A DNA stretch of 64,000 bases from Botryosphaeria dothidea (Eukaryota; Ascomycota; Dothideomycetes; Botryosphaeriales; Botryosphaeriaceae), in assembly GCA_011503125.2 (NCBI GenBank), contig WWBZ02000022.1:1488001-1552000 (forward strand), read 5' to 3'. A program made the position numbers and the translations under genes. Shown piece by piece: positions 38,625 to 49,996 of the stretch. The notes beneath the pieces were generated by a model. That model did not search any database and was not told the DNA's origin. It was given only the letters and a program-made list of their open reading frames with translations. The number at the start of each line of letters is the position of its first letter. Positions within the stretch are counted from its first letter, which is position 1.

Positions 38625-39790
38625 TTACAACTCGCTCTTCTCGTCATCCTTCTTGAACAACTTGAGGATGTTGGTCCTGCTCGTCAAATCATCGATCTTC
38701 TCCGGCGCCAAACCGCCCTTCTTGAGCATGCCCTCCAGACGACCGATCTCCTTGTCGACATAGCCCTCATTGGCGCTGACCTTCTCAAACACCTTGACGT
38801 AGTAGTCCTTGTACTTGCCCTCAGCGCTCTGAGCCGCCTTCTTGGCCTCCTTGACGCCCTTGTCCCAGGATCCCTTGAACTCCTCGACTATCTTGTTCAG
38901 GGCCTCGATGGTGCCGCCGGTGGCGTCGAGGCCGCCGCCGGGCGCGCGGTGGGTGCCCGTCTTCTCGTTGAGGAACGAAATGAAAGCCGCCTCGGAGCGG
39001 CCGCCATCGTAGTCGATCGGCTCGGTGCTGCCCTTGGGGAAGAACTTGATGGTCGGGTACGACTTGACGCCCTGGTCCTGCGCGGTTGCCTTGGCGTTGG
39101 GGGCTTCGGCGTCGACCTTGCCGACGATGACGTTGGGCTCGAGCTTGAAGTCCTGGGCGAGGGTTTCCCAGATGGGGGCGAGGCTCTTGCAATCTAAAGG
39201 AGAATCACCCGTCAGCGTCCGCGTCCATTCGTCGAGAATAGCACGATCATCTTCACGAAGCGCGGGATATACTCACGTCCGCACCACGGCGCCGTAAACG
39301 CTACGAAAACGTCCTTATCGCTACCCACGCTCTCCTTGAAGCTCTTATCATCCAACATAACCACCTCGCTCGGCGCCTTCGCCTTGGTCTTGGCCTTGAC
39401 GCCCGTCTTCTCCTTGACGAAGTTCTGCAGGCTCTCCAGGTCCCTGCCGCCCTTGTAGTCCTCGGGCGTCTCGCTCTTGCCGTCGAACCACTTCAGCGTC
39501 GGGAAGCCCTGGACGCCGAAGCGCTGGCCCAACGAGCGGTTGTCGTCGGCGTCGACCTTGGCGATGGTCAGCTTCTCGCCCGCGTGCGCGTACGAGCCCG
39601 CCAGCTCCTCGTAGACGGGCGCCAGGTTCTTGCAGTGGCCGCACCACGGCGCGAAGAACTCGACCAGCGCCGGCTTGCCCGACTTGAGCACCACGTTGTC
39701 AAAGTTGTCCGGCACCAGGTCCACGACCGCCGACGCCGCGGCGGCGCCGAGCAGCGTGAGGCCACCGAGGAGGGTGTTGAGGCGGACCAT
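38625..39790 (-). CDS. Protein disulfide isomerase, ERp38/TigA type
   Basis: ER-lumen thiol oxidoreductase of 360 residues. Exons 39790-39277 and 39193-38625; the intron splits the second active site. A signal peptide (MVRLNTLLGGLTLLGAAAASA) precedes two thioredoxin domains, each with the active site WCGHC (C50-C53 and C170-C173). A C-terminal helical ERp29c-like domain follows (SWDKGVKEAKKAAQSAEGKY, DYYVKVFEKVSANEGYVDKE). This a-a'-ERp29c order is that of fungal ERp38/TigA. The protein ends in DDEKSEL, so the retrieval signal is KSEL, a variant of the usual HDEL/KDEL. It is a housekeeping folding enzyme, probably induced by the unfolded-protein response. Confidence 0.95.
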
Positions 39791-40276
39791 GGTTTGTGGT
39801 CAATTGATCGAGGGTGTGTTCGTGAGCTAACGTTGAATCGGTGGGTCGGTAAACTGAAAGGAAAGGTCTTGTAGGTGGGAGGTTGTTCGGAGGAAGAGTT
39901 TGGGGGATATCGGAGGACAGGTAAAGGTAGCTTTGGTCGAGGTGGCGCCGCAGCTCCGCCGACATGCTTAGTAAGGCCCAAAGAGGCAACGTTTCAACTG
40001 CAGCTGCTTTCCCAGTTAGGCAATGAGCTCGGTCAGATGCTGTCCGCTTATCAATCATTGTATGTTAGAAATTCGGCCTAAGGTGAGACTGAATGTGTTC
40101 CAATTAACTTCATCCAGTCCAGACATGCGATATCAATCCATAATGAACCCAGATTTCCCATCAAATAAGTCCTTTCGCCCACATAGTCTTGTGCATCCAA
40201 ACCATTCTTAACCACAAGCCCAATTGCAATACAGCATTCCCATAATAGATGCACACTGGGATATGGGTATCCGTTA
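39791..40276. promoter_or_regulatory. PDI promoter region
   Basis: 486 bp between the stop of the WD-repeat gene and the ATG of the PDI gene. No ORF is supported; no UPR element could be assigned with confidence. Confidence 0.4.
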
Positions 40277-43200
40277 TTACCCTCGCGTTGAAGCGTTCGC
40301 ACTCGCCCTTCTTGCCCCCTGCCCTGCTTCCCCTTCTTCCACACTGCTCTCCTCGCTGCTTAACCGACTCACATAGCTTGCCTTCTTGGTTAGTGGCGGC
40401 TGTAACCTTGCACTCTCTAGTTGACTGCGCCATGTGTCCTTGTTATAGTATGCATAGGACTGGTCACCGTATAGCATCAAGGGATTATCGCCGGTCGCTG
40501 ACGGCAACTGAGGTTGAGATTGTGATCCCAAGGCCCCTCCCGAGGTTTTTGGTCTCTTCGGGGAAGCTGGTGTATTGATCGAGGGGATGCTTTCCGCTGT
40601 GGTCCGATGCGGTAATGGAGGCATGTCGGGTAGCTGTGCCTTTGATGACTTAGCTGATGAGGCCATTGAAAGTTTACTTGGTGACACCCCACGATCTCCT
40701 TTCCCGGCTTTACCATCCTTGAGGCTGCTGGAGCTGGAGATGTTTTGGCGCCATGATAAAATACGGTCCGTACCTGTCGTAGCTGTTGTGGCAGTTGAAT
40801 CGCGCCGCTTTCTGCTGCTGGCTCGTGTCTTTGTCGAATTGCTGCGTCGCACACCGGATCCTCCTGTCCGTCTGGAGAATACCGAGGAAGCATCCCAATT
40901 GTCGTTCACGGTCTTCCGCTTACTGGACGCGCAATCCTGTCTGAATACCTTGATGTTGCCTTGGTAATCTGCCGTCACAATTATCTGCCCATCCGTATGC
41001 GCTGAGCGCGCCACGTAAGCAGGCGTTCCCTCGGCCTTCCTTGCACTCCTCGTGGTTGGAGTCCCCTGCACACTGCCAGCCTCGGATGTTGGTTTTGAAG
41101 AAATTGACTCGGTCCTGCTCACCAGCGTAACTGGAGGAGGGTTGCAGAGGTCGTAAACAGGATCTTCGGAATTGCTGAGGAGTTGTCGTGTCTTGGTTGG
41201 AGCCATGATGGCGCACGTGGTGATAGAGTTGTGAGCATCAAACATCTCAACTGGCCTCTGGTTTCTGTTCTCGCCCTCCTCAGGTGGTCCAGTAGACCAG
41301 ATGTAAGCTCTGCGATCTTCACTACCACAAATGACATACTTGGCATCGTCGCTAAAAGTCGCCCGGATCTGGCTGAAGTTGTTCTCCTGGCCTCGGAACT
41401 TGATTTCGAGACCCTTATCACGCAGGCTGTACATGCGGATTCGGGAGTCATTGCTTGAGATCAGCAGCTTCACTTCACCAATGTTGGCGTCCATCCCCAC
41501 GTGCATAGCCTGGATCCCTGTAATCTTGCTGCCCTTGGCATTTTTGCCGCGGGACGACTTTACATGGATCTGCGTTTGGTACTTCAGGCCTTCCGTATCG
41601 TAGAACATACAGAGGCCGCTCAGTGTGCCCGCGATTGCTGTCTTGCCGTCTGGAGTAAATGCAACAGCGGTGATCATCTCAGGCAATTGATTCCAGAAAG
41701 CCACAGTCTTGTCTGGAATGCTCCAGAGGCGCAATTTGCTGTCTAGCGATCCCGCCAAGAAAAACCGGTCATCCTTCGGGTGGAACTGGATAGAGGGGAC
41801 GAAGTCGGCATGCTTGAAGGTGCATAGGCATTCTGAGCGGCTGATGTGCCACAAACGAACAGTCTTATCCATCGAGGACGAAAGGAGGAAGTTGTTCTAC
41901 TGATGTCAGACGCCAGCTGACGGCACATTGTGGCGTCTTACATACCTTGCTCCAGCTCAAATCCAAAATGGTCGATTCATGGCCCGTGTACTCCCTGAAT
42001 GTCTTGTTTTGGAAGACAGGCGCGTTCAAATGCAGTGGTTGCCGCCCATCCTTCTGGGTTCCGGCTTCGGCAATCTCGTGGGCGGTCCGCTCGTCTGGGC
42101 TCGAGATGACAGTCCACACGCGGACGACTCCATCTTGACCGCCGGCAGCCATGTACTTCCCATCCTTGCTGAACTCCAGTGCCCAGACAGGCCTCTCGTT
42201 GACACTGCTTGTCCTCGGGTTGGGGCTGCTGTTCTTCACGCTCGCTCCGGAGCTCGTCGTCGGGCGCTCATCTGGGGCAGACGAGGTGTTGGTGCGGAGC
42301 TCTTGGGACAGGAACACTCGGTCGAACTCGCGCTCCTTCTTGAACTTTGACCTGATCTTGATGTACCCCGGCGGCTGTGGGTGGCGGGGGCTGTAGCCTA
42401 TGCTGTTGTCGATGGGCTGGGAGAAGAGTTCGGCGTCCATGCCTTCGGGTCGATACTCGCTCGCGGCATCGTCGGGGAAGGAATTGCCATCCTGCTTCTT
42501 TTTATTTCCGATGATGCGACTCAGAAACGAGACTCCCTTCCTGTTTAAAATAGGGTGTCAGCATGGGCTCAGCCTTGCGCTTACGTTTGTCATGACTAGC
42601 GCAATATAAGCCACGCCAAGACGTGCTTGCTTGTGTACGTATATTACGGTGCGAATACGACTGGCGCGCTCGGTGGACGGTGGGCTCGGCTCACTTCTTG
42701 GATGGGGCCAGCGAGACGGCATCGCTGCGATTTTGGTCCCTGACGGCCCTCGGACCGGGCGAGCCGTCGGCGGTGAACGGGCGAGACTGGGACGAGGGAT
42801 CTTCGCTCCCAGGGCGGAACTTCTGAAGGGCGTCGGTGGAGGTCTGGGTGCGCTTGAATATTTGCTGGAGAGTACGGACGGGGTCAGCATTGCTCGCCTG
42901 CAGATCTCAATTGCGACGGAAGTTGGTAGGCGCACCTGCGAAAGGGGGTCAATGGCCGGCGCTTGCTGGTCGGCATCGCCGTTGACGCTGCTACTGCCGT
43001 TACTCTGAGGCGCGGATGCGCCGGCTGGGCGGCTCAGCTTCGTGGGCGACGCCTTTCCGCTCGATTTGGATCGTGCTGTGGGGGAATCCACGGTCAGCTC
43101 ACTGCCTGATGCGGACGCACGCGTCGGGGTCGGACACGGAGCAGGAGCGTTGGCATACTGGAGACGGGCGTCACGCTGCGCTCATCCTCGCTCACCTCGT

Positions 43201-43297
43201 GCGGCGAGGGCTGGGGAGAAGCGGGCGACGCGCTCAAGGGTACAGAGTCGCGGCTATGCGGGTCTGTAACGCGAATCTTGGGCAGTGCGTCGGCCAT
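40277..43297 (-). CDS. Large WD-repeat protein (WDR44-like)
   Basis: Protein of 902 residues assembled from five exons: 43297-43196, 43157-42936, 42864-42695, 42540-41946 and 41896-40277; all junctions keep frame. The N-terminal 270 residues are Ser/Pro-rich and disordered with a basic KKKGVSFLSRIIGNKKK segment. WD repeats begin near PVWALEFSKDGKYMAAGGQDGVVRVW and continue through [54 protein letters not shown] and ATFSDDAKYVICGSEDRRAYIW, then HTDGQIIVTADYQGNIKVF, about seven blades. A basic Ser-rich tail follows. The arrangement resembles WDR44 and yeast Dgr2/YMR102C proteins of unclear cellular role. Introns 1-3 are short and lie in the disordered part, so exon borders there rest on splice signals and frame only. 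Confidence 0.88.
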
Positions 43298-44088
43298 GGT
43301 GGTGTAGCCCGTGGCCTGTGTGCTTGCTCTACCGAACTTCAAGTGTGAATGCAGCGCTCAAGCTCAGGCCCGGGACTGCCAGGCTCATAATGGGTGTTTC
43401 AGGGTGGCGATAGCCGCTGGCAACTGTGCTGCGAGGCCGAGTTCATAGTCTTGTGATGCGGGTGGTGATTGCGAGTCGTTGTCGTCTCATACGTTGCAAA
43501 TGAGACGCAATTCCGCGTTACATTGCGGCCGATGTGGTTGGGGGCTGGGGACAAACAGTGACGTCGTTCCGCTCGGCATTTGGCGCTCTCCCATTCATTC
43601 GCTCGCCTACCGTAGGCAGAAACATGTCGGACCCGCCTCGCGTCGCCGCTCTCTGCTCCTCGCATCGCCTACCGCTCCTAGCATGACCAAAGCCGCCCTC
43701 GCTGCCACCGCTGTGGCCATGTTTCCCACGCCTGCGCCTTATACTCCGCCCATCACCCGATCGATACGATGTGTTTCCGATGACTGCGTCAATTGTTTGG
43801 TATCTACGTTTCTTCTGCGATCGGTCGCGCAAATCATTATCCTAGAAAAGCAAACTCCAATCATGCCCGCCCCGCTGCTCCCTGCGAACGCCAGAATATA
43901 TCCTCCCGAATGTGAAAAAGCTGTGATCAATGCCCGCGCTGCGACACGCATGACCGGCTCTAGTGCCCCCTAATGCTACCCGCGCCCTACCGGTCCAAGA
44001 AGTAATGCGAACATTGAAGTGGAGAGAACGCGAACAAAGATACAAGGGATATAGAGCAACGATAAGAAAAGTTTTCGACGCGACAAGC
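43298..44088. other. Intergenic, WD-repeat gene promoter
   Basis: 791 bp containing the promoter of the WD-repeat gene and the 3' side of the ribonucleotide reductase gene. A plus-strand frame at 43479-43973 has no recognisable domain and its counterpart on the other strand is equally open. Confidence 0.5.
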
Positions 44089-45515
44089 TCAAAAGTCCTC
44101 GTCGAAGCAGAAGTCTCCCGTCACGGTAGCCGGCTCGCCCGAGGGCGTCTCGGCCTTCTTGTTGGTCTTCTCCATGACACCCGCCTTCTGGTAGTCACCA
44201 ACGCGCTTCTCGAAGAAGTTGGTCTTGCCGTTAAGCGAGATGTTCTCCATGAAGTCGAAGGGGTTGGTGGAGTTGTAGAACTTCTTGTTGCCCAGTGCCA
44301 CCAGCAGGCGGTCTGCGACGAACTCAATGTACTGGCGCATAAGATTGGCGTTCATGCCGAGGAGAGCGACGGGAAGGGCATCCGTGAGGAACTCCTTCTC
44401 GATATCTACGGCCTCGGTGATGATCTTCTCGACGGCATCGGGGCTGGGCTTCGACTTGATGTGCGAGAACAGCAGGCAAGCGAAGTCGGTATGCATACCC
44501 TCGTCACGAGAGATGAGCTCGTTAGAGAAAGTGAGACCGGGCATGAGGCCACGCTTCTTCAGCCAGAAGATGGAAGCGAAGGATCCACTGAAGAAGATAC
44601 CCTCGACAGCCGCAAAAGCGATCAGGCGCGATGCGAAAGTCGAGTTCTTGTCGCAGATCCAGCGCAGGGCCCAGTCGGCCTTCTTCTTGATACAAGGAAC
44701 TATGAAGCGTCAGTGATCCATGCATCGCGTCGTGGAGTATGGTAACTTACTGTTGTCGATGGCGTTGAACAGGTAGTTGCGCTGCCTGGGCTCGCTAATG
44801 TAGGTGTCGATGAGGAGAGAGTAGGTCTCGGAGTGAATGTTCTCCATCATGATCTGGAAGCCGTAGAAGCAGCGAGCCTCGGGGATCTGGACCTCGGAGC
44901 TGAAACGCTCGACAAGGTTCTCGTTGACGATGCCATCAGAGGCGGCGAAGAAAGCGAGGACGTGGGAGATGAAGAAGCGCTCATCGTCGTTGAGACGCTT
45001 GTTCCAGTCGTGAAGGTCCTTGGAGAGATCGATCTCCTCAGCCGTCCAGAAAGAGGCTTCAGCCTTCTTGTACATCTGCCAGATCTATGGTATTGTTAGA
45101 GGCTGCAAGCACTTTACGCGTGACGCGTGGGAACGCGTCGGAAAACACACGCACCTCGTGGTACTTGATGGGGAACAGGACGAAGCGGTGGGGGTTCTCC
45201 TGCAGCAGCGGCTCGTGGGCCTCCTCCTTCCTGATTGTGGGAGCAGTGGAGGGGTGCTTGACGTCGTCGGACTCTTCGGGGAGATCGGGGATGCCCTTGA
45301 TGGGGCGGGCGACGGTGTCGTCCGTCCAGTCGTTGTTGCCGGCGAAGTCCAGCTTCTTGGCGGGCGAGTCGTTCATGTTGAAGTCGGCAATGGCAGAAGC
45401 AGCCTGTAGAAACGCGTTGTTAGCATCGAGTACATAGGTACAATGTATGACGCGCTTGATGCCTGGTAGTGGCGACGGGACGGACCTTCTTGGAGGGGGT
45501 AACTTGGGCGGACAT
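44089..45515 (-). CDS. RNR2: Ribonucleoside-diphosphate reductase small subunit (R2)
   Basis: Small subunit of class Ia ribonucleotide reductase; it houses the di-iron tyrosyl-radical cofactor for dNTP synthesis. Exons 45515-45486 (10 codons), 45403-45155, 45084-44751 and 44699-44089 give 407 residues. Diagnostic segments are [40 protein letters not shown] (iron-ligand Glu and His with the radical Tyr), [17 protein letters not shown] and [11 protein letters not shown]. The tail ends GDFCFDEDF, the acidic C-terminal peptide that docks on the large subunit. Length is normal for fungal R2. ACGCGT (MluI cell-cycle box) sequences lie in introns 1 and 2 and upstream at 46131-46146, consistent with G1/S control by an MBF-type factor. 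Confidence 0.97.
45116..45138. promoter_or_regulatory. Three ACGCGT boxes in RNR2 intron 2
   Basis: ACGCGT occurs at 45116-45121, 45123-45128 and 45133-45138, all inside the 70-bp second intron; another lies at 45412-45417 in intron 1. ACGCGT is the MCB core recognised by MBF-type factors in yeasts. The clustering is directly visible; function is inferred. Confidence 0.5.
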
Positions 45516-46645
45516 TGCGAATGCTGTGCGGATGGGCAATTGGAAAGGAGCAGCAGCAGGTATTGGAGTGGCGGGTGCAAAAGATGCAATGGTGAAGATG
45601 TGGTGTTGGGGTTGTGGACAAAGAAGACGCGGGAGCTTTTCAATGTGCAGCCCGCGCCAAGCGACGCGCTAGCGTCATGGACGCGACGCGACGAGCAAAA
45701 CAGAAAAAAGGCCCCATGCACGCGCGCTGCTCTCCCACACGTCCAACGTGACCGGCCAGGGCTGAGGGAGGCCTGGACCACCGCGTTCGTCCGCCAGCTT
45801 TCCGCGCGATATCGGGTCTCGGCCACCATTCCTTGACGCTTTGGCTTGAGCAAAGCCTGCTTTGTGGATCTCTACGCCGCCAGTGCGGCCCAGCTCCTTC
45901 CCCAATCCGGCCACTTCTGCCATCACGGCCCCAGGATTCTGCTGTCCGACGGCGGAGCTGTGCCTGTCAGCTCTGACAACAGATTACGTGACCTTCGCGT
46001 CGTTCCACATGCACCCCACGCCGCCGTCTTCAGCCGAAGGGCTTGGTATGCCACATCGCCTCCGAAGACGTCCCTTCTCCGAGCCGGTCACGGCAGGCCA
46101 AACTATTTCCGTTAGGTCCGAGTGTATCAGACGCGTCTCGACGCGTCTCCCAATGCCCACACTGCTGATCTTTGTTCCACCATGATACCATCCTTCTCTT
46201 AGTCCATTAACCTGCAGTTCCCCGCTCGTATGCAATGCTTGTCCTTAGCAGACACCTCAGAGTGCTGTCAATAGCTGTCAGATCATATCAATCCAGTCAT
46301 CGACCACCTCTGTCCTGCAGTTTTTCCATGTCTTCTGACGAAGTTCTTCTCATATCGCCTCGGATTGTTCCTCCGAACATGGTCCCGCAGGAAGGAGACC
46401 AACGAAGACGCCAGCCAGATCCTCCGTTCGATACATGCATCCCAGGATTCTCGTCAATTATCTAGGAGCGGAAAAACACTAGCGCATGTCGGACTCTGCC
46501 GCGAGTTTGAATGGTTCTCTCGCGGCTATCAACTGATGAAGCGGCCTGAAAAATACCAAGCATCCATCATAGGCCGTCCTTCAATTCTGTGTACTTACTC
46601 TAACATCCGCAGTCATCAGTGTCGTGCTTTCTTCTGCCCCTCACC
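45516..46645. promoter_or_regulatory. RNR2 upstream region with tandem ACGCGT
   Basis: 1.1 kb between the RNR2 start and the stop of the next minus-strand gene. Two ACGCGT boxes sit 10 bases apart at 46131-46136 and 46141-46146, about 620 bp upstream of the ATG. No gene is supported in the interval. Confidence 0.45.
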
Positions 46646-48165
46646 CTAAATCCTCGAGGGCATTCCCGCCTGTACGGTCCTCGCGATGATGTGCAAGAAA
46701 ACGCCCGACCCCAATGCCACGCCAGTGAAGATAATCATGTGTGAATATAGTCGTCCTCCGTCGTGCAATTCTTTGATCAAAGCGCCTCCGACAGGACTCC
46801 CGATCAGCGCTCCCATCGCCGCGAAGATCCAGGTGATGCCATTGTAGACACCGATCCTCTCAATATCTGCTAGCTGCGCGATGCAGGCAGGAATCAAGGA
46901 AATGTATGCTCCAACTCCGAACCCGAACAAGCCTGAAAATGCGATGAGCGCCTCGTTCCCGTATCCAGGAAGCCAGAGAATGAGAACGAGAAGAGAACAC
47001 AGGGCCGCTGAAGCTATGAGGCAGTTGTATCGGCCGAATTTATCCCCAAGCCTACCGAATATGATTCGTCCGAAAACACTGGGTCTCGTTATCAGCGCGG
47101 TTGAAAGCATTATTAAGGGTCGTCGGAAGGCTAACCTGGCTGCGTTCAAGATAGAAATGAGATGTCTAGCGATATTCTCAGACATCCCCTGGTCCAAAGC
47201 TTGCAGAGTTATGTAATTCATTGGCAAGTAGAGGGCCTGGTGAAGGACAAAAGAAGCTGCCACCGTGCTTAGAAAACACTTGTCTACGAGTGGATGCAGG
47301 AAATCAGAAAGTTTCCACGGCTGCGGGTTTGGCTTCAGGCGAGAGCGAACGGTAACGCAGGACAAAGTCAGGATTCCGAGGAACATGAAGGCAACGCAAC
47401 GTATCGCCCACTGGAAACCAAGCTCTGACTTGAGCTTGTTGAACACGATACTTTTCATGATTAGCAACACTTGCAAACCAAAGATTGAGAGGAGGCAGCT
47501 CCTTACGGTGTAACAGCCCCACCCACACCAGAACCGGAAGACACCAACCCAAATGCCATCGCTCTCCGCTCGTGAAACCAGGTCGCCACCGAGTTGAGAG
47601 AAGCGTACGTGATGGCACCTCCACCCACCCCGCTACAGACCGACTGCGCCAGGATGAAGTGCCAATACTTCGTACTCACGCTAGTCACCATCAAACCCAG
47701 CACATGCATAACGATGCCGAACAGCATGATGCCCCGCGCACCATGACTGTCAAATATTCTTCCGAAGAAGGGAGCTCCCGCGAACGTGAGGAATGTCTGA
47801 AGAGAGATGATCCAGGCGATGGTGCTGGAGGAGTATTCTTGCAGCTGATCCAGCTCATACTGCGTTTGCAAGACGCCCATGCAGTTGATCCAGCCCAGCG
47901 AGCAGAAATGTCCACACCAACCGCCACAGACGACGGACCAGGCGGCCCAACCGCCATCGAGGTGGCTGTCGTCGCTGGATAGTGCTGCTGACGACTTGGC
48001 GAACCAACTCGTCGGTCTGGGTGCCGGAGTCTGCGGAATAGAAGGCGTAGTTGAAAGAGTTGCAATGTCATGTTCATAGACGGAGATTGTGCTGTTCTTG
48101 CAAGCGGCTGTTGCTGATTGGCTTGCAGACTTTTCAGGTCTCTCGGGAGGAACGTGGTGTGCCAT
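46646..48165 (-). CDS. MFS transporter, monocarboxylate (MCT) type
   Basis: 12-TM transporter of the monocarboxylate-porter family, 468 residues. Exons 48165-47507, 47450-47136 and 47078-46646 join in frame. An N-terminal Ser/Thr-rich tail of about 70 residues leads into the family motif DGGWAAWSVVCGGWCGHFCSLGW (the D-G-G-W-x-W signature of helix 1). Later landmarks are GVLQTQY, STIAWIISLQTF, GVGGGAITYASLNSVATWFHERRAMAFGLVSSGSGVGG and NAASVFGRIIFGRLGDKFGR. Fungal members include yeast Mch and Esbp6-type proteins; substrates range from carboxylates to riboflavin, so none is assigned. The ATG at 48165 is the first in frame; upstream extension begins at TTG. Confidence 0.92.
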
Positions 48166-49300
48166 TTGATGGGCAATCTGTGCTTGCAAGACCGAGACAA
48201 AACACTGAAATATGGGAACAAAATAATATATTCACCAACGTTTAGCTGAATGGTGTTTGGTGAAGGGCATCTGGCACTATTTGGACGGCACGGAACGCTA
48301 GGGTGTACAGCATTCTCTAACGCCACTTCGTAAGGCAGCATCCACTCGTACCTGCTGGACTGATCATTCTACCCTCAGGATGGATCAAGCACATTAGTCT
48401 GGATACCAGTAACCCAAAATAAATCTTCAGTACTTCAAGATAAATATCCGCCCCCTCCCCTTATTGGACAAGGCTGGCGTTCCTTCGGGGGGACACAAAC
48501 CCGACACTTGTTTTGGTAAGGATTGCGGCTATGGATCTCGTATGTCTACCGTCCTACTCCAGGTTGTGTGAACCGGACCCCTCAAATGCCAAGAACGGCA
48601 CGGCGGGTACGAAACGCTCTTATGCCCGGATTCCAGACACGGCTCACAGATTTCTCGTGAGACTTGATTCGCCGCCGAGTAAGATGCTGAAATGTCAAAT
48701 AGATGATGCTGCAACATATTACTGATCGTTGGGCATTCTCACAGACGGGCTGTATAGGCTCATCGCCTTGTACGGCTGAGACGATACTGCAAGCGGCGGG
48801 CCGGCCAGTAGACCAAGCCCGCCAATTGACTCACCACAGGACATCGACCCATGTTTATTTCAGCCTCATTTGGATCCGTAAAAATTCGAGTAACTCGTTC
48901 CAACACGGAATTTCTCATTCCATACGAGAAGCCACAACCAAATAAAGAACGGAAAACGCCTTTTCTTCGTCCATTACCAAGACCTCCAATCCGAGAACAC
49001 GGGAGTCTGGAAAGAGTTCGGTGATAGCCGTTGGTTTAGGTTCGCAGAGCCAACCTTATCTCCCGCTCCCTCTTTTTTTATTGGGAGGTGTCTCACCGCC
49101 ACCGCCTGGGGTAGCTCTATTCAGCTTGTTGCTACCCTCGTATGGCTCCATGAGACATATTCTTGGCAACACGGGACGGAATCTACCTACTCTTGGTCTG
49201 AACTGCGCCAAGTCCGACTTATACGACGTATTTCCCCTCTTAAACCGCGTTGCACCTGAAAACGGCGGAGTTTCTCCGACTGCGTCTTTAAACAATTGGC
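48166..49300. other. Intergenic, no supported gene
   Basis: It holds the promoter of the MCT-type gene and then non-coding sequence. The open frame at 49021-49404 has no ATG-led family match. Confidence 0.5.
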
Positions 49301-49600
49301 TGACATCAGACAGGTTCTGCACGCCAGATTTTTATTCAAATTTGAACCGGCGAGCTCCTAGAATTACTACTTCAAGGAATTTTTCCTTTGCGCGATTAAA
49401 ATGATTTTAAACACCTTAAAATCATTTGAATTACCGTGCACCTACTGAAGTTAGTTAAGCGCCTCTATATACGACTTAGCGCCTTATCTAACTGGCTGCC
49501 CTAGGCCGGCTCGTTATTCCGTTAGCTAAGAGGATCCCCCCGTTTCTAGCAGGTTCAAATTTCATAAAGAGATGAATTTGGCGTGCAGAGCCTGTCTATC
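49301..49600. repeat. Imperfect inverted repeat with central palindrome
   Basis: A perfect 12-bp inverted repeat AAATGATTTTAA / TTAAAATCATTT (49399-49410 and 49416-49427, 5-bp loop) sits inside larger imperfect arms. The left arm at about 49306-49348 contains GACAGGTTCTGCACGCC and TCAAATTTGAACC; the right arm at about 49549-49595 contains GGTTCAAATTT and GGCGTGCAGAGCCTGTC, its reverse complement with few changes. The pattern suggests a decayed foldback or MITE-like element; outer ends were not defined. Confidence 0.6.
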
Positions 49601-49996
49601 AACCACGGGTCGTTTTAACGTTGGAAAAACCTACCCACTGCCCTTTGTGCCGGTATTCGGGTTACCGGCAATTTGAGTTGGTGTTCTGTTCGAGGCTACA
49701 GACAGTACATTCGGTCTCTGTCTAGGGAACGTCCCATACGGCGCTAACCGTCAGCTACGGCACCGCTCCGTTCAGCTTCTCGGGAATTGTTTGCACCGCC
49801 GGTTGCTGGACTCGAGGGGACATCAACACATCATAACAGCCACATCTGTCCACCTGAGAAGTGCATTTACGTGGTATCTCTTAAGACTGTACACTTATCA
49901 ACAGGGTGCCAATACCAATCGTCTCCGCTACACTAGATGTCGTTGACCACCGCTGACGATGCAACCCAAAGAAAAGAAGTCAGATGATCGACTATG
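49601..49996. other. Intergenic 3' region
   Basis: Non-coding stretch between the inverted repeat and the 3' end of the alcohol dehydrogenase gene; nothing else seen. Confidence 0.5.

Noticed and set aside
38514..39197. 227-codon plus-strand open frame rich in Leu/Val
   Set aside because: Antisense of the PDI coding exon; no domain.
44089..44745. Long plus-strand frames across RNR2
   Set aside because: Shadows of a highly biased housekeeping coding sequence.
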